Notes: generated by a model not told the origin, from the letters alone. A stretch of DNA of 64,000 nucleotides from Pontibacter mucosus (GCF_003054055.1 NZ_QBKI01000003.1:434001-498000), one strand, 5' to 3'. Counted from the first letter of the stretch, positions 25,648-34,614 are shown. Translations and numbers: made by a program.

Positions 25648-26909
25648 GGTTCATTTTGTAAGAATACGCCACCTTTCTGCAGGCATACCGCCAACTGATG
25701 GTATACTTCCCGGATCTTCTCCTCCGTGGGCGAAGCGCCCAGGGCCGTCAGAATCCGCTTGGAAAGGTTGCCACGGGAAACAATAATATTTAAAGCGTTC
25801 GCCACTTCCGGCTGCTCGTCCAGCGAGATAACGTCCTGCACCAGGTGCTTCCACAGCTCCCCCACCGTGCAGTCCTCGCTACAGTCGTAGCCAAAAAGAC
25901 GGATGTAATCCTTATCGGCAAGTATGGCCTCCTGGCCTTTGGCAATCACTTCTAAAAGTATAGCCGAGAGACGGTCTTCGCGCCAGGACTTGAGCTCCTG
26001 CAGCGACACCCAGCGCTCGGCAATTAGCGCTTGCAATACCCTAACAATGGCCTGTAGTATAGCCAGGTCAGCTAAGGGGCTTTCCTGTATGTCCAGCAGA
26101 CGGATTTCGATGGTATTGCGTTCGAAGCGGGCAATGGCACCGCGCGAGTTGAGGAACTCCTCCTGCAGCGTACCCTCCGGGTCGTAAGGCGCCACCTCAC
26201 GGTACATGGGCTGCAGCACCTGCTCCTCATAAGCTGCCCTTGAGAACACGGCTTCCGGCACCACCTGGCCTGTTATGCTGGGGATTTTCGCCTGGTTCTT
26301 CCGGTATACTTCCAGGCGCGTGTCCTTAAGGCCGGTGATGGCTCCATCCAGAATGGGCGTGGAGGCGCTGAGGGCCGGCATAATGGGCAATAGCACCCGG
26401 CTGGCTGCATGAAGTTTCTCAAACTCGGCGTCATCATAAAAGGGCAGGTTCAGGTGCGTACTCTGCAGGTTGGCCCAGCCATGGCCCCGGCAATCGAAAA
26501 TGCGGTTATAGGCTTCGTAGACGGCGTTATGCTCGTGCGGCCACAGCTTTGTTTCGGTAAAAGGGTTCATGAGCGGATGCGCCCCGGTGGGCAGCAGCAT
26601 GGCGTTATACTTAGCCAGCATAGCGTTAATCTTCTGCACATGCTCCTGAAACTTCTCCTGCAGGTTCACCAGGCTTTTCACCGGTCCCTGGGTTTTTAGC
26701 TCCACCACGTGCAGCACCAGCTCATTGCTCCAGGCAATATCCCCGAACTCTACATCCGAGAGGTACTCCCCCACCTCGTCATAAATAAGCTTATCGGTCA
26801 TGGGCAGCACCTGCAACGTGTCGCGCTGCACGATCATGTACTCCAGCTCCACCCCAAATCCCTCGAAGAGGTGCAGCGGCTTTCTTGGTTTATCCTTCGG
26901 TTCTGCCAT
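25641..26909 (-). CDS. GCS2-family carboxylate-amine ligase
   Basis: 422 residues. The glutamate-cysteine ligase 2 fold is indicated by GFGVELEYMIVQRDT at the start, GAHPLMNPF, HGWANLQSTHLNLPF, RLEVYRKNQ and RFERNTIEIRLLDIQESP. The enzymes join an amine to a glutamate-type carboxylate using ATP. Nothing marks it as a glutathione enzyme; the neighbours point to a small-peptide or modified-amino-acid product. It overlaps the RimK-like gene by 20 nt upstream and the amidohydrolase by 7 nt downstream, so all three are made together. Confidence 0.88.
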   Translation of the reverse strand: MAEPKDKPRKPLHLFEGFGVELEYMIVQRDTLQVLPMTDKLIYDEVGEYLSDVEFGDIAWSNELVLHVVELKTQGPVKSLVNLQEKFQEHVQKINAMLAKYNAMLLPTGAHPLMNPFTETKLWPHEHNAVYEAYNRIFDCRGHGWANLQSTHLNLPFYDDAEFEKLHAASRVLLPIMPALSASTPILDGAITGLKDTRLEVYRKNQAKIPSITGQVVPEAVFSRAAYEEQVLQPMYREVAPYDPEGTLQEEFLNSRGAIARFERNTIEIRLLDIQESPLADLAILQAIVRVLQALIAERWVSLQELKSWREDRLSAILLEVIAKGQEAILADKDYIRLFGYDCSEDCTVGELWKHLVQDVISLDEQPEVANALNIIVSRGNLSKRILTALGASPTEEKIREVYHQLAVCLQKGGVFLQNEPC

Positions 26910-28368
26910 TTCCGTTTTTGTGGTTATCGATGCGTTGCTTTATGGATTTTATGATGGATGCGTAGAGCTCCTTTTTGAGAATTTTGTCCTCTACCCCGGC
27001 GTCTATACTTGGGTTGTCGTTTACTTCGATCACGTAGGCTTTCCCGTCGATTTCCTTCAGGTCTACACCGTAGAGGCCGTTGCCGATCAGGTTGGCAGCC
27101 TTCAGGGCCGTGTGCAGCACATGAAAAGGCACCTGCTCAAACGGGATCACCTCGCCGTCCCCTTCCTCGTCCTGCTTCCGTTTGCCGTTCCAGTTATATA
27201 TCTGCCAGTGCCCTTTGGCCATGTAATATTTACAGGCGTAGAGCGGCTGCTTGTCCAGCACCCCGATGCGCCAGTCGAACTCGGTGGGGGTATATTCCTG
27301 CCCGATGATCAGCTCGGACGTTTCCAGCATCTTATCCAGCTCCTGCTGCAGCTCCTCTACATCCTTGGCTTTCACCACTCCTTGCGAGAAAGAGCTGTCG
27401 GGCAGCTTCAGCACACAGGGCAGCCCCAGTTCCTTCACCACCTCCTGCCGGTTATCCTTGTGGATGATCATCGTTTTGGGGACTGGGACCTTGGCTTTGG
27501 CCAGCAGCTCGGCCAGGTATACTTTGTTCGTGCACCGGAGTATAGAAACCGGATCATCGATCACCACCAAGCCATCGGCATAGGCCTTCCGGGCAAAGCG
27601 GTACGTATGGTGGTTTACAGCAGTTGTCTCTCGGATAAAGAGGGCGTCAAACTCGGGCAGACGGCGGTAATCGTCCTTGGTGATGAGCTCGGTGTAAAAG
27701 CCCTGGCACTCGGCGGCCTCCACAAAATGCTGGATTGCTTTCTCGTTCGAGGGCGGGGCCTTCTCCTGCGGATCCACCAGGATGGCCAAGTCGTAAGCCT
27801 TGCGGTTGATGCGGGCACCCGAGAAGCGGTGGCGGGCAAAGTATGACTTGGCAAAGCTCTTCAAATACTTCCGGTGATCTTCTTGAACCTCGTTAATAGG
27901 CACCTGCGAGATGCTTTGCAGCACCCAGTTATCCTTGTACACGAACTGCGCGCGCAGCAAAGGAGCCTGGAAGTGGTCGTGCAGGGCCTTGCACAGCTTT
28001 TCATACTTCTGCGCCAGGTTCTGCCCAAAGTATATACTTAAGGTAAAGCTCGTTGATTTGAGCCCGGCCAGGCTTTTCTGGATCAGGTCCTCCATCTCCA
28101 CGGTGATGGCCCGCACGATGGTAGGGCTTTTGAGATCCTGCATCGTCGTCACGCTGGGGATGGGCTTGTGGCCCCGCGCCTCGGCCAGCAGCGACACGTA
28201 GTAGCCGGCGCTCTGGTAGCGGTGCGAGCGGCACAGGTTAAAGATGCGCGCGCTGCGGATGTCGGTGTAAGTAGGGTTGGTAAGGTATGTCTGGGCGTCG
28301 ACCACCTCGGTATCCTCAATCGCCTCCTCCCAGTCTTTGGGGTAGTCGACAATAATTATTTTTCGCAT
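26890..28368 (-). CDS. RimK-type ATP-grasp ligase with N-terminal RLAN domain
   Basis: 492 residues. Residues about 1-150 match the RLAN pattern (IIIVDYPKDW, RSARIFNLCRSHRYQSAGYYVSLLAEARGHKPIPS); about 260-480 are an ATP-grasp domain with VPVPKTMIIHK, LPCVLKLPDSSFSQGV, QEYTPTEFDWRIGVLD and the metal-binding end VIEVNDNPSIDAG. RimK-type enzymes form amide bonds to glutamate-like carboxylates. RLAN proteins are known from conserved gene sets predicted to make or modify peptides. The gene begins 3 nt after the C39-like gene stop and overlaps the GCS2 gene. The substrate is unknown. Confidence 0.9.
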   Translation of the reverse strand: MRKIIIVDYPKDWEEAIEDTEVVDAQTYLTNPTYTDIRSARIFNLCRSHRYQSAGYYVSLLAEARGHKPIPSVTTMQDLKSPTIVRAITVEMEDLIQKSLAGLKSTSFTLSIYFGQNLAQKYEKLCKALHDHFQAPLLRAQFVYKDNWVLQSISQVPINEVQEDHRKYLKSFAKSYFARHRFSGARINRKAYDLAILVDPQEKAPPSNEKAIQHFVEAAECQGFYTELITKDDYRRLPEFDALFIRETTAVNHHTYRFARKAYADGLVVIDDPVSILRCTNKVYLAELLAKAKVPVPKTMIIHKDNRQEVVKELGLPCVLKLPDSSFSQGVVKAKDVEELQQELDKMLETSELIIGQEYTPTEFDWRIGVLDKQPLYACKYYMAKGHWQIYNWNGKRKQDEEGDGEVIPFEQVPFHVLHTALKAANLIGNGLYGVDLKEIDGKAYVIEVNDNPSIDAGVEDKILKKELYASIIKSIKQRIDNHKNGNGRTEG

Positions 28369-28371
28369 GGT

Positions 28372-29094
28372 TTAATCTTCGAGCGGTTCATAGTGTGCCG
28401 GCAGTATGGCCAGCAGGTTAGCGTCGTAAGTGGCCATTCCCAGCATAATGGAATTGACCAGGTGGGTGCCTTTTACTTCGTAATAGTTGTCGCCAAAGTA
28501 TGGGTTCTCGCGGTAGGGGTCGGCCACCACAATACTTTTCTGATCCTCCCCGAAACCGCACAACACCACAAAATGCCCCATCGGGTAGCCCTGCACGTCG
28601 TCGTAAACAGAGTTTCCCTGCTCATCGGCATACTCGCGGGCACTTTGGTAGAGGTAGGTGGCACTTAGGCCCGTCAGGAGCGGGATGTCGGCGTCAAAGT
28701 ACTTCTTGAGCAGCTGCTTGTTGAGGTCCCGGCAGCGCAACTCGCCGCCCAGCCGCAGAAACTCAATGTAGGCCTGCGTGGCCCTGTGCAGTTTGGCGCT
28801 CTTTTTATACTTTAGTTGGTCCTCCAGTTTCAGGATAATGTCTTCGTTGCTCAACCCGATCCAGGTGGGGTCGAAGACGAACATGTTGTACGTATAAATC
28901 CGAGCCCGGTAACCTCGCTTAAGTGCATGGCATGCCAATAATACCTCCAGCGTCCCTCCCTCATCCAGCGACGGGACTTCCTTAATCACATCGCTGAGCG
29001 AAATTGGATCTTTAAAATACCGGTAAACCGCATGCAGGCTGGTAGGGCCGCAGGTCGAGTCGTCGGGTTGTGTGTGGATTTTTATCGGAATCAC
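28372..29094 (-). CDS. C39-like papain-fold peptidase, first gene of the RimK/GCS2 operon
   Basis: 240 residues from GTG 29094. The active-site Cys is in QPDDSTCGPTSLHAVY, the His in MGHFVVLCGF and the Asp in VVADPYREN, so the papain-like triad looks intact. The frame continues to 29220, but that part lacks family features and contains an inverted repeat, so I took the GTG next to the conserved start PIKIHTQ. It has no signal peptide and should be cytoplasmic. The order peptidase, RLAN-ATP-grasp, GCS2, FGase suggests it trims or transfers peptides for the ligases. Confidence 0.78.
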   Translation of the reverse strand: MIPIKIHTQPDDSTCGPTSLHAVYRYFKDPISLSDVIKEVPSLDEGGTLEVLLACHALKRGYRARIYTYNMFVFDPTWIGLSNEDIILKLEDQLKYKKSAKLHRATQAYIEFLRLGGELRCRDLNKQLLKKYFDADIPLLTGLSATYLYQSAREYADEQGNSVYDDVQGYPMGHFVVLCGFGEDQKSIVVADPYRENPYFGDNYYEVKGTHLVNSIMLGMATYDANLLAILPAHYEPLED

Positions 29095-29122
29095 TGAAAA
29101 TACATCTGCCTTAGAATGGTAC

Positions 29123-29136
29123 AACAACGTGTTGTT
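29123..29136. promoter_or_regulatory. AACAAC-GT-GTTGTT inverted repeat upstream of the peptidase gene
   Basis: Six-base arms around a 2-nt spacer, 29 nt ahead of the preferred GTG start. It could be an operator or a 5' hairpin. It argues against coding use of 29095-29220. Confidence 0.3.
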
Positions 29137-29278
29137 ATACGCTGCATCAGGCAAAAGTTTTAAAACATAAGCAAGATATTTCGTGCTAAAATTTAGCTGT
29201 CCGGAATCAATCCGGAGCAAACGAAGTTGGGAAAACAGAGGGAAATGATTACCTTAAATTGCACAAGTACCTGATACT

Positions 29279-29965
29279 ATGAGTTGGAGCTTCAGAATAG
29301 GGAACCGAAACCGGATGGCACTGGCGCTTAGCTTTGTTTTCCTGATCATCATGGCCGCGAACTGGTTTGTGAGCTATAGCATGACCAAGGTGAGCGGCCA
29401 GTTTAAATCGGTGTATGCCGACAGGCTGGTGCCGGCGCTGGACATCTCGGCGATGCAGGAGCGCTACTACCAGAACCGCCTGCTGCTGGAGGAGCATTTG
29501 CTGGCCAGCACTGGAGAGGAAGAGCAGCGCGTTTTGCAGGAGATGGCGCAGAACGAGGCAGACCTGGACTCCCTGTTACAGAAGTTCCGGGCTACCTACC
29601 TGACCACGCAGGAAAACAGCGACCTGCAGGATTACCTGCAGGCCGGGAAAGATTACGCCAAGACCCAGCAAGCCATACTTGACATGAGCCAGGCCGGGGA
29701 CAAACCTGCTGCCCTGGCGATGTTTCGGCAGGAAGGCATGGCTGCGTTCCAGGAGCTATTGAAGCCCCTGCACGCGCTGAGCCAGCTTCAGGAGAAAGTG
29801 GGCCATGAGTTGTATGAAGACGCCGAACGGCAGATGACGTCGCTGAAGGTGCTCTCTTACCTGGTGATTGCCATGGCGGTTATACTTGCCCTGCTGGTGG
29901 GCACGCTCCTGCAGTCTTCCAGAAAGCTTACTAACATCAAGCCCCAGAAGTATCACCTCAACTAA
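29279..29965 (+). CDS. Orphan four-helix-bundle sensor protein (4HB_MCP-like, no signalling domain)
   Basis: 228 residues. A short cytoplasmic head (1-13) is followed by helix TM1 (about 14-33), an all-helical periplasmic region (about 34-185, with ALDISAMQERYYQNRLLLEEHLL as in 4HB_MCP sensors), TM2 (about 190-210, VIAMAVILALLVGTLL) and a tail of fewer than 20 residues. Methyl-accepting proteins with this sensor normally continue into HAMP and signalling domains; here the frame stops, with no frameshifted remainder downstream. It may signal through a partner or be a truncated receptor. Confidence 0.8.
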   Translation: MSWSFRIGNRNRMALALSFVFLIIMAANWFVSYSMTKVSGQFKSVYADRLVPALDISAMQERYYQNRLLLEEHLLASTGEEEQRVLQEMAQNEADLDSLLQKFRATYLTTQENSDLQDYLQAGKDYAKTQQAILDMSQAGDKPAALAMFRQEGMAAFQELLKPLHALSQLQEKVGHELYEDAERQMTSLKVLSYLVIAMAVILALLVGTLLQSSRKLTNIKPQKYHLN

Positions 29966-30055
29966 GACCAGTAATGAAGCAGTGATTCAAAGGGTTATGC
30001 GTGATTACTTGTTAATACTGCAGGAAAGAGAGTCATCAGAATCTGACAAACCCCA

Positions 30056-31390
30056 TTAATCACTGGTCAGTTTAGCATAGGCCTGCGCAACGCGATCAAA
30101 ATGAAAGGCCGCTAGCAGCTGCTGCATCTGCTCGGCGACTTTATCGTTGCACAGGTTACCGATACTGCCTTCGTGGGTATGGGTGGCTTCAGCCGGTGCT
30201 TCAAAGGTGCCCGCGTCTATACTTTCTCCCACCGCTTTGTAGGCATCCCGGAACGGCATGCCCTGCAGCACCAACTCGTTCACGGCATCCACGCTGAAGA
30301 GGTATTTATACTTTTCATCTTCCAAAATACCTTCCTTTACCTGCAGTTGCTCGGCCATGTAGGCCATCATCTGCAGACAGCTCTTAAGCTCCTGGAAGGC
30401 AGGAAAAAGACTTTCCTTGAGCAACTGCATTTCGCGGTGGTAGCCGGAGGGCAGGTTGATGAGCAGCATGCTGATGTCGGTAGGCAGCGCCTGCAGCTTG
30501 TTACACTTGCCACGCAGCAGCTCGAACACGTCCGGATTCTTTTTGTGCGGCATGATGCTGGAGCCGGTAGTCAGGTGGTCGGGCAGCGTTACGAAGCCGA
30601 AGTTTTGGCTCATGTACAGGCACAGGTCCATGCTCATGCGGGCCAGGGTAGCAGCCACAGCAGCCAAGGCCACGGCTACGGTGCGTTCGGTTTTGCCACG
30701 GCCCATCTGGGCGTACACCACGTTATAGTTCATACTTTCAAAACCCAGCAAATCGGTCGTCATCTGGCGGTTGAGCGGGAAAGAGGAACCGTATCCGGCA
30801 GCAGAGCCCAACGGGTTTTTATCCGCAATTTTATAGGCAGCCAGCAGCAGTTGCATGTCGTCTACCAGGCTCTCGGCATAAGCGCCAAACCACAGGCCAA
30901 ACGACGAGGGCATCGCTACCTGAAGGTGCGTGTAACCTGGCAGCAGCACGTGTTTATACTTTTCGCTCTGGGCCTGCAGCACCTCAAACAAAGCCTGCAC
31001 CTCCTGCACTACCTCCTGCAACTGGTGGCGGAAGTATAACTTGAGGTCTACCAGCACCTGGTCGTTGCGCGAGCGGCCGCTGTGGATTTTTTTTCCAGCC
31101 TCTCCTACTCTTCTGGTCAACTCCAGCTCTACCTGCGAGTGAATGTCCTCCACTCCCTGCTCAATGGCAAAATCACCCGCCTCTATACTTTTGTAGATGT
31201 TCTTCAGCTCCGCCTGCAGCACCTGTAACTCCTCAGCCGTGAGCAAGCCTATACTTTGCAGCATCTGCGTGTGCGCCAGCGAGCCCAGCACGTCAAAGCG
31301 TGCCAGCTCCATATCCAGCTCCGCATCGCGGCCAACGGTAAATTTCTCTATCTCAGCGGCTACAGTCGTGTTCTTTTGCCAAAGCTTCAT
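30056..31390 (-). CDS. argH: Argininosuccinate lyase
   Basis: 444 residues. Fumarase/aspartase superfamily signatures are present: EDIHSQVE, HSGRSRNDQV and the catalytic loop TGSSIMPHKKNPDVFE. It splits argininosuccinate into arginine and fumarate, the last step of arginine synthesis. It is the most downstream gene of the leftward arginine cluster, separated from argE' by 144 nt of repeat-like DNA. The tail (VAQAYAKLTSD) ends 90 nt from the opposing 4HB gene. Confidence 0.96.
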   Translation of the reverse strand: MKLWQKNTTVAAEIEKFTVGRDAELDMELARFDVLGSLAHTQMLQSIGLLTAEELQVLQAELKNIYKSIEAGDFAIEQGVEDIHSQVELELTRRVGEAGKKIHSGRSRNDQVLVDLKLYFRHQLQEVVQEVQALFEVLQAQSEKYKHVLLPGYTHLQVAMPSSFGLWFGAYAESLVDDMQLLLAAYKIADKNPLGSAAGYGSSFPLNRQMTTDLLGFESMNYNVVYAQMGRGKTERTVAVALAAVAATLARMSMDLCLYMSQNFGFVTLPDHLTTGSSIMPHKKNPDVFELLRGKCNKLQALPTDISMLLINLPSGYHREMQLLKESLFPAFQELKSCLQMMAYMAEQLQVKEGILEDEKYKYLFSVDAVNELVLQGMPFRDAYKAVGESIDAGTFEAPAEATHTHEGSIGNLCNDKVAEQMQQLLAAFHFDRVAQAYAKLTSD

Positions 31391-31534
31391 GTTTTAATTT
31401 TGAATGAGTGGGTGAGTGATTGAGTGAATTAACAATTAATGGAGGAATTATTAATGATGAATGAGTAAACTATACTTGTAGCTTGAATAACTTTTGTCCA
31501 TACCTAGTATTCATTACGCATTATTCACGCATCA
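31391..31534. repeat. Degenerate GAGTGA / ATTCATT word repeat between argE' and argH
   Basis: The spacer consists of reiterated words (GAATGAGTGGGTGAGTGATTGAGTG, and later GTATTCATTACGCATTATTC) with an inverted pair AATGATG / CATCATT that could fold. A TATACTT copy sits at about 31471. Similar sequence occurs at 53960-54124. It is noncoding. Confidence 0.6.
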
Positions 31535-32602
31535 TTAAACTATTACTTTCTCCAGCAGCTCGATATAGAGTTTTATGCCTTCCTCTATCTCGTGCAGGTA
31601 GATGTACTCGTCGGCCATGTGCGAGCGGCCGGAGAATCCGGGGCCCATCTTAAGCGACGGGATAGGCAGTAGCGCCTGGTCAGAAGTAGTCGGTGAGCCG
31701 TAGGTTTTGCGGCCCATACTGATGCCTGCCTGCACCAGCGGGTGCTCCAGCGGGATGCTGGACGGCCTCAGGCGCATGGAGCGCGGCTTAACGTCAGCTT
31801 TTACATGTTGCTGTATCGTTTCCAGTACCTCCTCCATCGTATAGGCATCGGTCAGGCGCACGTCCACGGTAAAGGCGCAGGTATCGGGCACCACGTTGTG
31901 CTGCGTGCCGGCCTGCACCACCGTGACGCTCATCTTCACCGGCCCCAGGTGCTCGGATACTTTCGGGAAAGTATAGCTTTGAAACCACTGGATGTCGGGC
32001 AAGGCTTCGTAAATGGCATTGATGCCTTCTTCGCGGGCGGCGTGTCCGGCTTTGCCACGGGCCGTGCAGTCGAGCACCATCAGCCCTTTCTCAGCAACGG
32101 CCAGGTGCATTTCGGTGGGCTCGCCCACGATGGCTACCTCCAGGTCGCCCAACTGCGAAAGTATACTTTCGATGCCGTTTTGCCCGCTAATTTCTTCTTC
32201 TGCCGTGGCCGCCAATACCAGGTTATACTTCAGTTCCTGCCGCTCATAGAAGTATAAAAATGTGGCTATCAGCGACACCAAGCAACCGCCGGCATCGTTG
32301 CTGCCCAGGCCAAAGAGCTTGCCGTCTTCTATACTTGCCTCAAACGGATTACGGGTATAACCGGCATTGGGCTTTACCGTGTCGTGGTGTGAGTTGAGGA
32401 GCAGGGTGGGCAACTTTGGGTTGTAGTGTTTGTTGAAGGCCCATAGGTTATACTGCTGCTGGTGAACTTCTTCTACACCATGGCTTTTCAGAAATCCGGC
32501 AAGTAGGACAGCGGTTTTACCTTCCTCTTTGCTTAAAGAGGGGGTAGCAATCAATGAACTAAGTAATTCTACAGCCTCGTTGTAGAGGTCTTTCTTGGAC
32601 AT
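31535..32602 (-). CDS. argE': M20-family N-acyl-citrulline/ornithine deacylase
   Basis: 355 residues. The two-zinc M20 site is visible: NSHHDTVKP, LGSNDAGGCL, TAEEEISGQNG, VGEPTEM and RSHMADEY. In Bacteroidota that use N-acylornithine carbamoyltransferase, an M20 enzyme of this type removes the acyl group from N-acylcitrulline to give citrulline. Its place in the cluster with argF' makes this the likely role. Whether the acyl group is acetyl or succinyl depends on the argF' question. It lies 12 nt after proC. Confidence 0.9.
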   Translation of the reverse strand: MSKKDLYNEAVELLSSLIATPSLSKEEGKTAVLLAGFLKSHGVEEVHQQQYNLWAFNKHYNPKLPTLLLNSHHDTVKPNAGYTRNPFEASIEDGKLFGLGSNDAGGCLVSLIATFLYFYERQELKYNLVLAATAEEEISGQNGIESILSQLGDLEVAIVGEPTEMHLAVAEKGLMVLDCTARGKAGHAAREEGINAIYEALPDIQWFQSYTFPKVSEHLGPVKMSVTVVQAGTQHNVVPDTCAFTVDVRLTDAYTMEEVLETIQQHVKADVKPRSMRLRPSSIPLEHPLVQAGISMGRKTYGSPTTSDQALLPIPSLKMGPGFSGRSHMADEYIYLHEIEEGIKLYIELLEKVIV

Positions 32603-32614
32603 GCTATACTGAAA

Positions 32615-33442
32615 TTATTCGTTCTTATAGAGCTGCTCGGCTTTATGGGAGGATGTTTTTATTCCCTTGATCATGGCAGAGCTAAAGCCGTGGTGCTCCA
32701 TTTCGTTAAGTCCGGCAATGGTGCATCCCTTCGGAGAGGTAACCTTGTCGATTTCGTTCTCAGGGTGGCTCTGGAAGTGAAGCAGTAAGGATGCCGCCCC
32801 CTTTGCCGTTTGTGCTGCCATGCGTAGGGCGTCCCCGGCATGGAAGCCTATTTCGGTGCCCCCTTGCGTTGCCGCGCGTATAGAGCGCAAAAAGAAAGCA
32901 ATGCCACAGGCACAAAGCGCCGTTGCTGAGGTCATCAGCTCCTCCTCTATCTCCACCGTATCCCCCACGGCCTGGAAAATCTGCCGCACCAGCGCCTGAT
33001 TCTCCTCGGTAGCCATACTTCCTGCGATACAGGTCATAGACTCACGGATGGCGATGGCCGTATTTGGCATGGCTCTGATCACCTGTACCTCTTTACCCAC
33101 ACGCTGTATGATATCGGCCACTTTCACCCCTGTCACAATGGAAACAAACAGGTGGCGCTTCGGGTCTACGACAGGGGCAATAGCATCGATCACACCATTC
33201 AGCTGTTGCGGCAGGATACTTAGAATGATGATATCTGCTCCTGCCACTGCCGCCTCGTTATTGCTGGTTACATGGAAGCCTTCCTGGGTCAGGCTTTCCA
33301 GGGAGCGAAGGTTGCGGCGGGTAAGGGTAATGTCGCTTGCCCGGTGCAGACCGGAAGCAACAATTCCATTAGCCAGGGCCACACCCATGTTACCGCCGCC
33401 TATGATGGCTATTTTTTTGGATTCTGTCATTGTGCTTGTCAT
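32615..33442 (-). CDS. proC: Pyrroline-5-carboxylate reductase
   Basis: 275 residues from ATG 33442; ATG 33430 is equally possible and puts the Rossmann motif IAIIGGGNMGVALANG at the very start. Typical segments follow: LSILPQQLN, RAMPNTAIAIRESMT and the C-terminal helical dimer region (ATALCACGIAFFLRSIRA, TSPKGCTIAGLNEME). It reduces pyrroline-5-carboxylate to proline. Its presence within the arginine cluster links proline and arginine synthesis through glutamate; the position, 12 nt before argE', suggests cotranscription. Confidence 0.93.
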   Translation of the reverse strand: MTSTMTESKKIAIIGGGNMGVALANGIVASGLHRASDITLTRRNLRSLESLTQEGFHVTSNNEAAVAGADIIILSILPQQLNGVIDAIAPVVDPKRHLFVSIVTGVKVADIIQRVGKEVQVIRAMPNTAIAIRESMTCIAGSMATEENQALVRQIFQAVGDTVEIEEELMTSATALCACGIAFFLRSIRAATQGGTEIGFHAGDALRMAAQTAKGAASLLLHFQSHPENEIDKVTSPKGCTIAGLNEMEHHGFSSAMIKGIKTSSHKAEQLYKNE

Positions 33443-33633
33443 TGCTGTAGTATAAGGAAAGGGCACTATGCCATAGAAGCAATATAAGTAATTTTACCAA
33501 GCCTTACGGCAGCCCTTTCCATAGCAAATCAAACTACAGTGTGATCAAGGTGCCGGCCAGGCCCCCTTTGCCTGCCATCTGCGTGATGACTGTAGCAGCC
33601 CGACGGCCTGTGCGTATAGTTCCTGCTGCTCCA

Positions 33634-34422
33634 TTAGTTCAGGCTGATGGTAGTGCCGCTGTAACGGGCAGTATTTATACTTGTCAACGCCTCGGCCTCA
33701 CAAATAAGGACTTGCGCCACGCCCTGCTGCAGCGCGGCAAAGGCATTGTCCAGCTTCGGTATCATACCCGCATGTACCACGCCTTCCTCCTTCAGCGTTT
33801 TATACTTTTCTGTATGGATGTGGGCGATAACCGAGTTATCATCCTCTGCATTTTGCAGCACGCCTTTCTTCTCGAAACAATACACCAACTGCACCTTATA
33901 CTTTGGTGCCAGTGCCGTGGCCAGTACCGAGGCAATGGTATCGGCATTGGTGTTGAGCATGTTGCCCTGGCTGTCATGCGTGAGCGGCGCAAAAACAGGC
34001 GTAAGTCTGGCCTCTATAATTGCCTCCAGCGCAGCCACATTTATACTTTCCGAACCGGCCACATCGCCGACAAATCCGTAATCTATCGCTTTCACTGGGC
34101 GCTTTTGCGCCGGAATGATGTTACCGTCAGCACCGGTAAGGCCGATGGCGTTGCAGCCAAGCGCCTGCAGTTTGGCCACCACCTGCTTGTTTACCAATCC
34201 GCCATACACCATGGTTACCAACTCCAGCGTTTCAGCATCCGTAATGCGGCGGCCATCAACCATTTTCGGGGTAATGCCCAGCCGCTGTCCAAAGGCTGAG
34301 GCAATTTTGCCCCCGCCATGCACCAGCAGTTTGGGTCCCGGCAATTGGGCAAAATCAGCTAAAAACGACTGCAAGCGCTCCGGATTGTCCAGGATGTTGC
34401 CGCCTATTTTTACTATAATCAT
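33634..34422 (-). CDS. argB: N-acylglutamate kinase
   Basis: 262 residues from ATG 34422; an upstream TTG in frame is unlikely. Amino-acid-kinase features are present: IIVKIGGNIL, LLVHGGGKIASAF, LVNKQVVAKLQ, GLTGADGNII, NTNADTIASVLA and GGMxPK-like HAGMIPKLDNA. It phosphorylates the gamma carboxyl of N-acetyl- or N-succinylglutamate. It lacks the N-terminal helix of arginine-inhibited hexameric kinases, so it may not be the feedback point. It is flanked by non-coding spacers of about 190-200 nt on both sides, unusual for a single operon. Confidence 0.94.
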   Translation of the reverse strand: MIIVKIGGNILDNPERLQSFLADFAQLPGPKLLVHGGGKIASAFGQRLGITPKMVDGRRITDAETLELVTMVYGGLVNKQVVAKLQALGCNAIGLTGADGNIIPAQKRPVKAIDYGFVGDVAGSESINVAALEAIIEARLTPVFAPLTHDSQGNMLNTNADTIASVLATALAPKYKVQLVYCFEKKGVLQNAEDDNSVIAHIHTEKYKTLKEEGVVHAGMIPKLDNAFAALQQGVAQVLICEAEALTSINTARYSGTTISLN

Positions 34423-34434
34423 ATTTATTGACAA

Positions 34435-34614
34435 AAGACTTTATGACAAAAGGCAAAGGACTATACTTTATCCCATGCTTTGTATCCGCTATACTTTAAT
34501 TTATTGCCTGTGGCGCCAGTGCAGTCAGAGACGCGACTTTCACTCGTTAGCACCAGTTTGGAAACAGGCGCCAGTAAAATCGAATACTAACAACGAACAA
34601 CCAATAACGAGTAA
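34435..34614. other. 180-nt spacer within the arginine cluster, repeat words and TATACTT copies
   Basis: Between argF' and argB. It holds GACAAAAG/GACAAAAGG/CAAAGGAC tandem words, two TATACTT copies (about 34462 and 34491), a GGCGCCAGT pair that can fold, and the AACAACGAACAACCAATAACG word family. No gene. Confidence 0.5.

Noticed and set aside
25641..26909. GCS2 gene as egtA or gshA for ergothioneine or glutathione
   Set aside because: It is overlapped by RimK-like and FGase-like genes, is about 29 kb from egtBD, and no glutathione synthetase is near.
26800..27846. Long plus-strand ORF opposite the RimK-like gene
   Set aside because: It is antisense to a well supported ATP-grasp gene, has no recognisable domain and no start context.
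33531..33633. A small ORF between argB and proC (minus strand, beginning MEQQELYAQAVGLLQSS) that looks a little like the argE' N-terminus
   Set aside because: Only about 29 codons and the likeness is a few residues; chance is the simplest explanation.
34500..34580. A further copy of the hairpin repeat element, from GAGACGCGACTTTCACTCG
   Set aside because: Only a few words are similar and the ordered blocks and inverted ends are missing.
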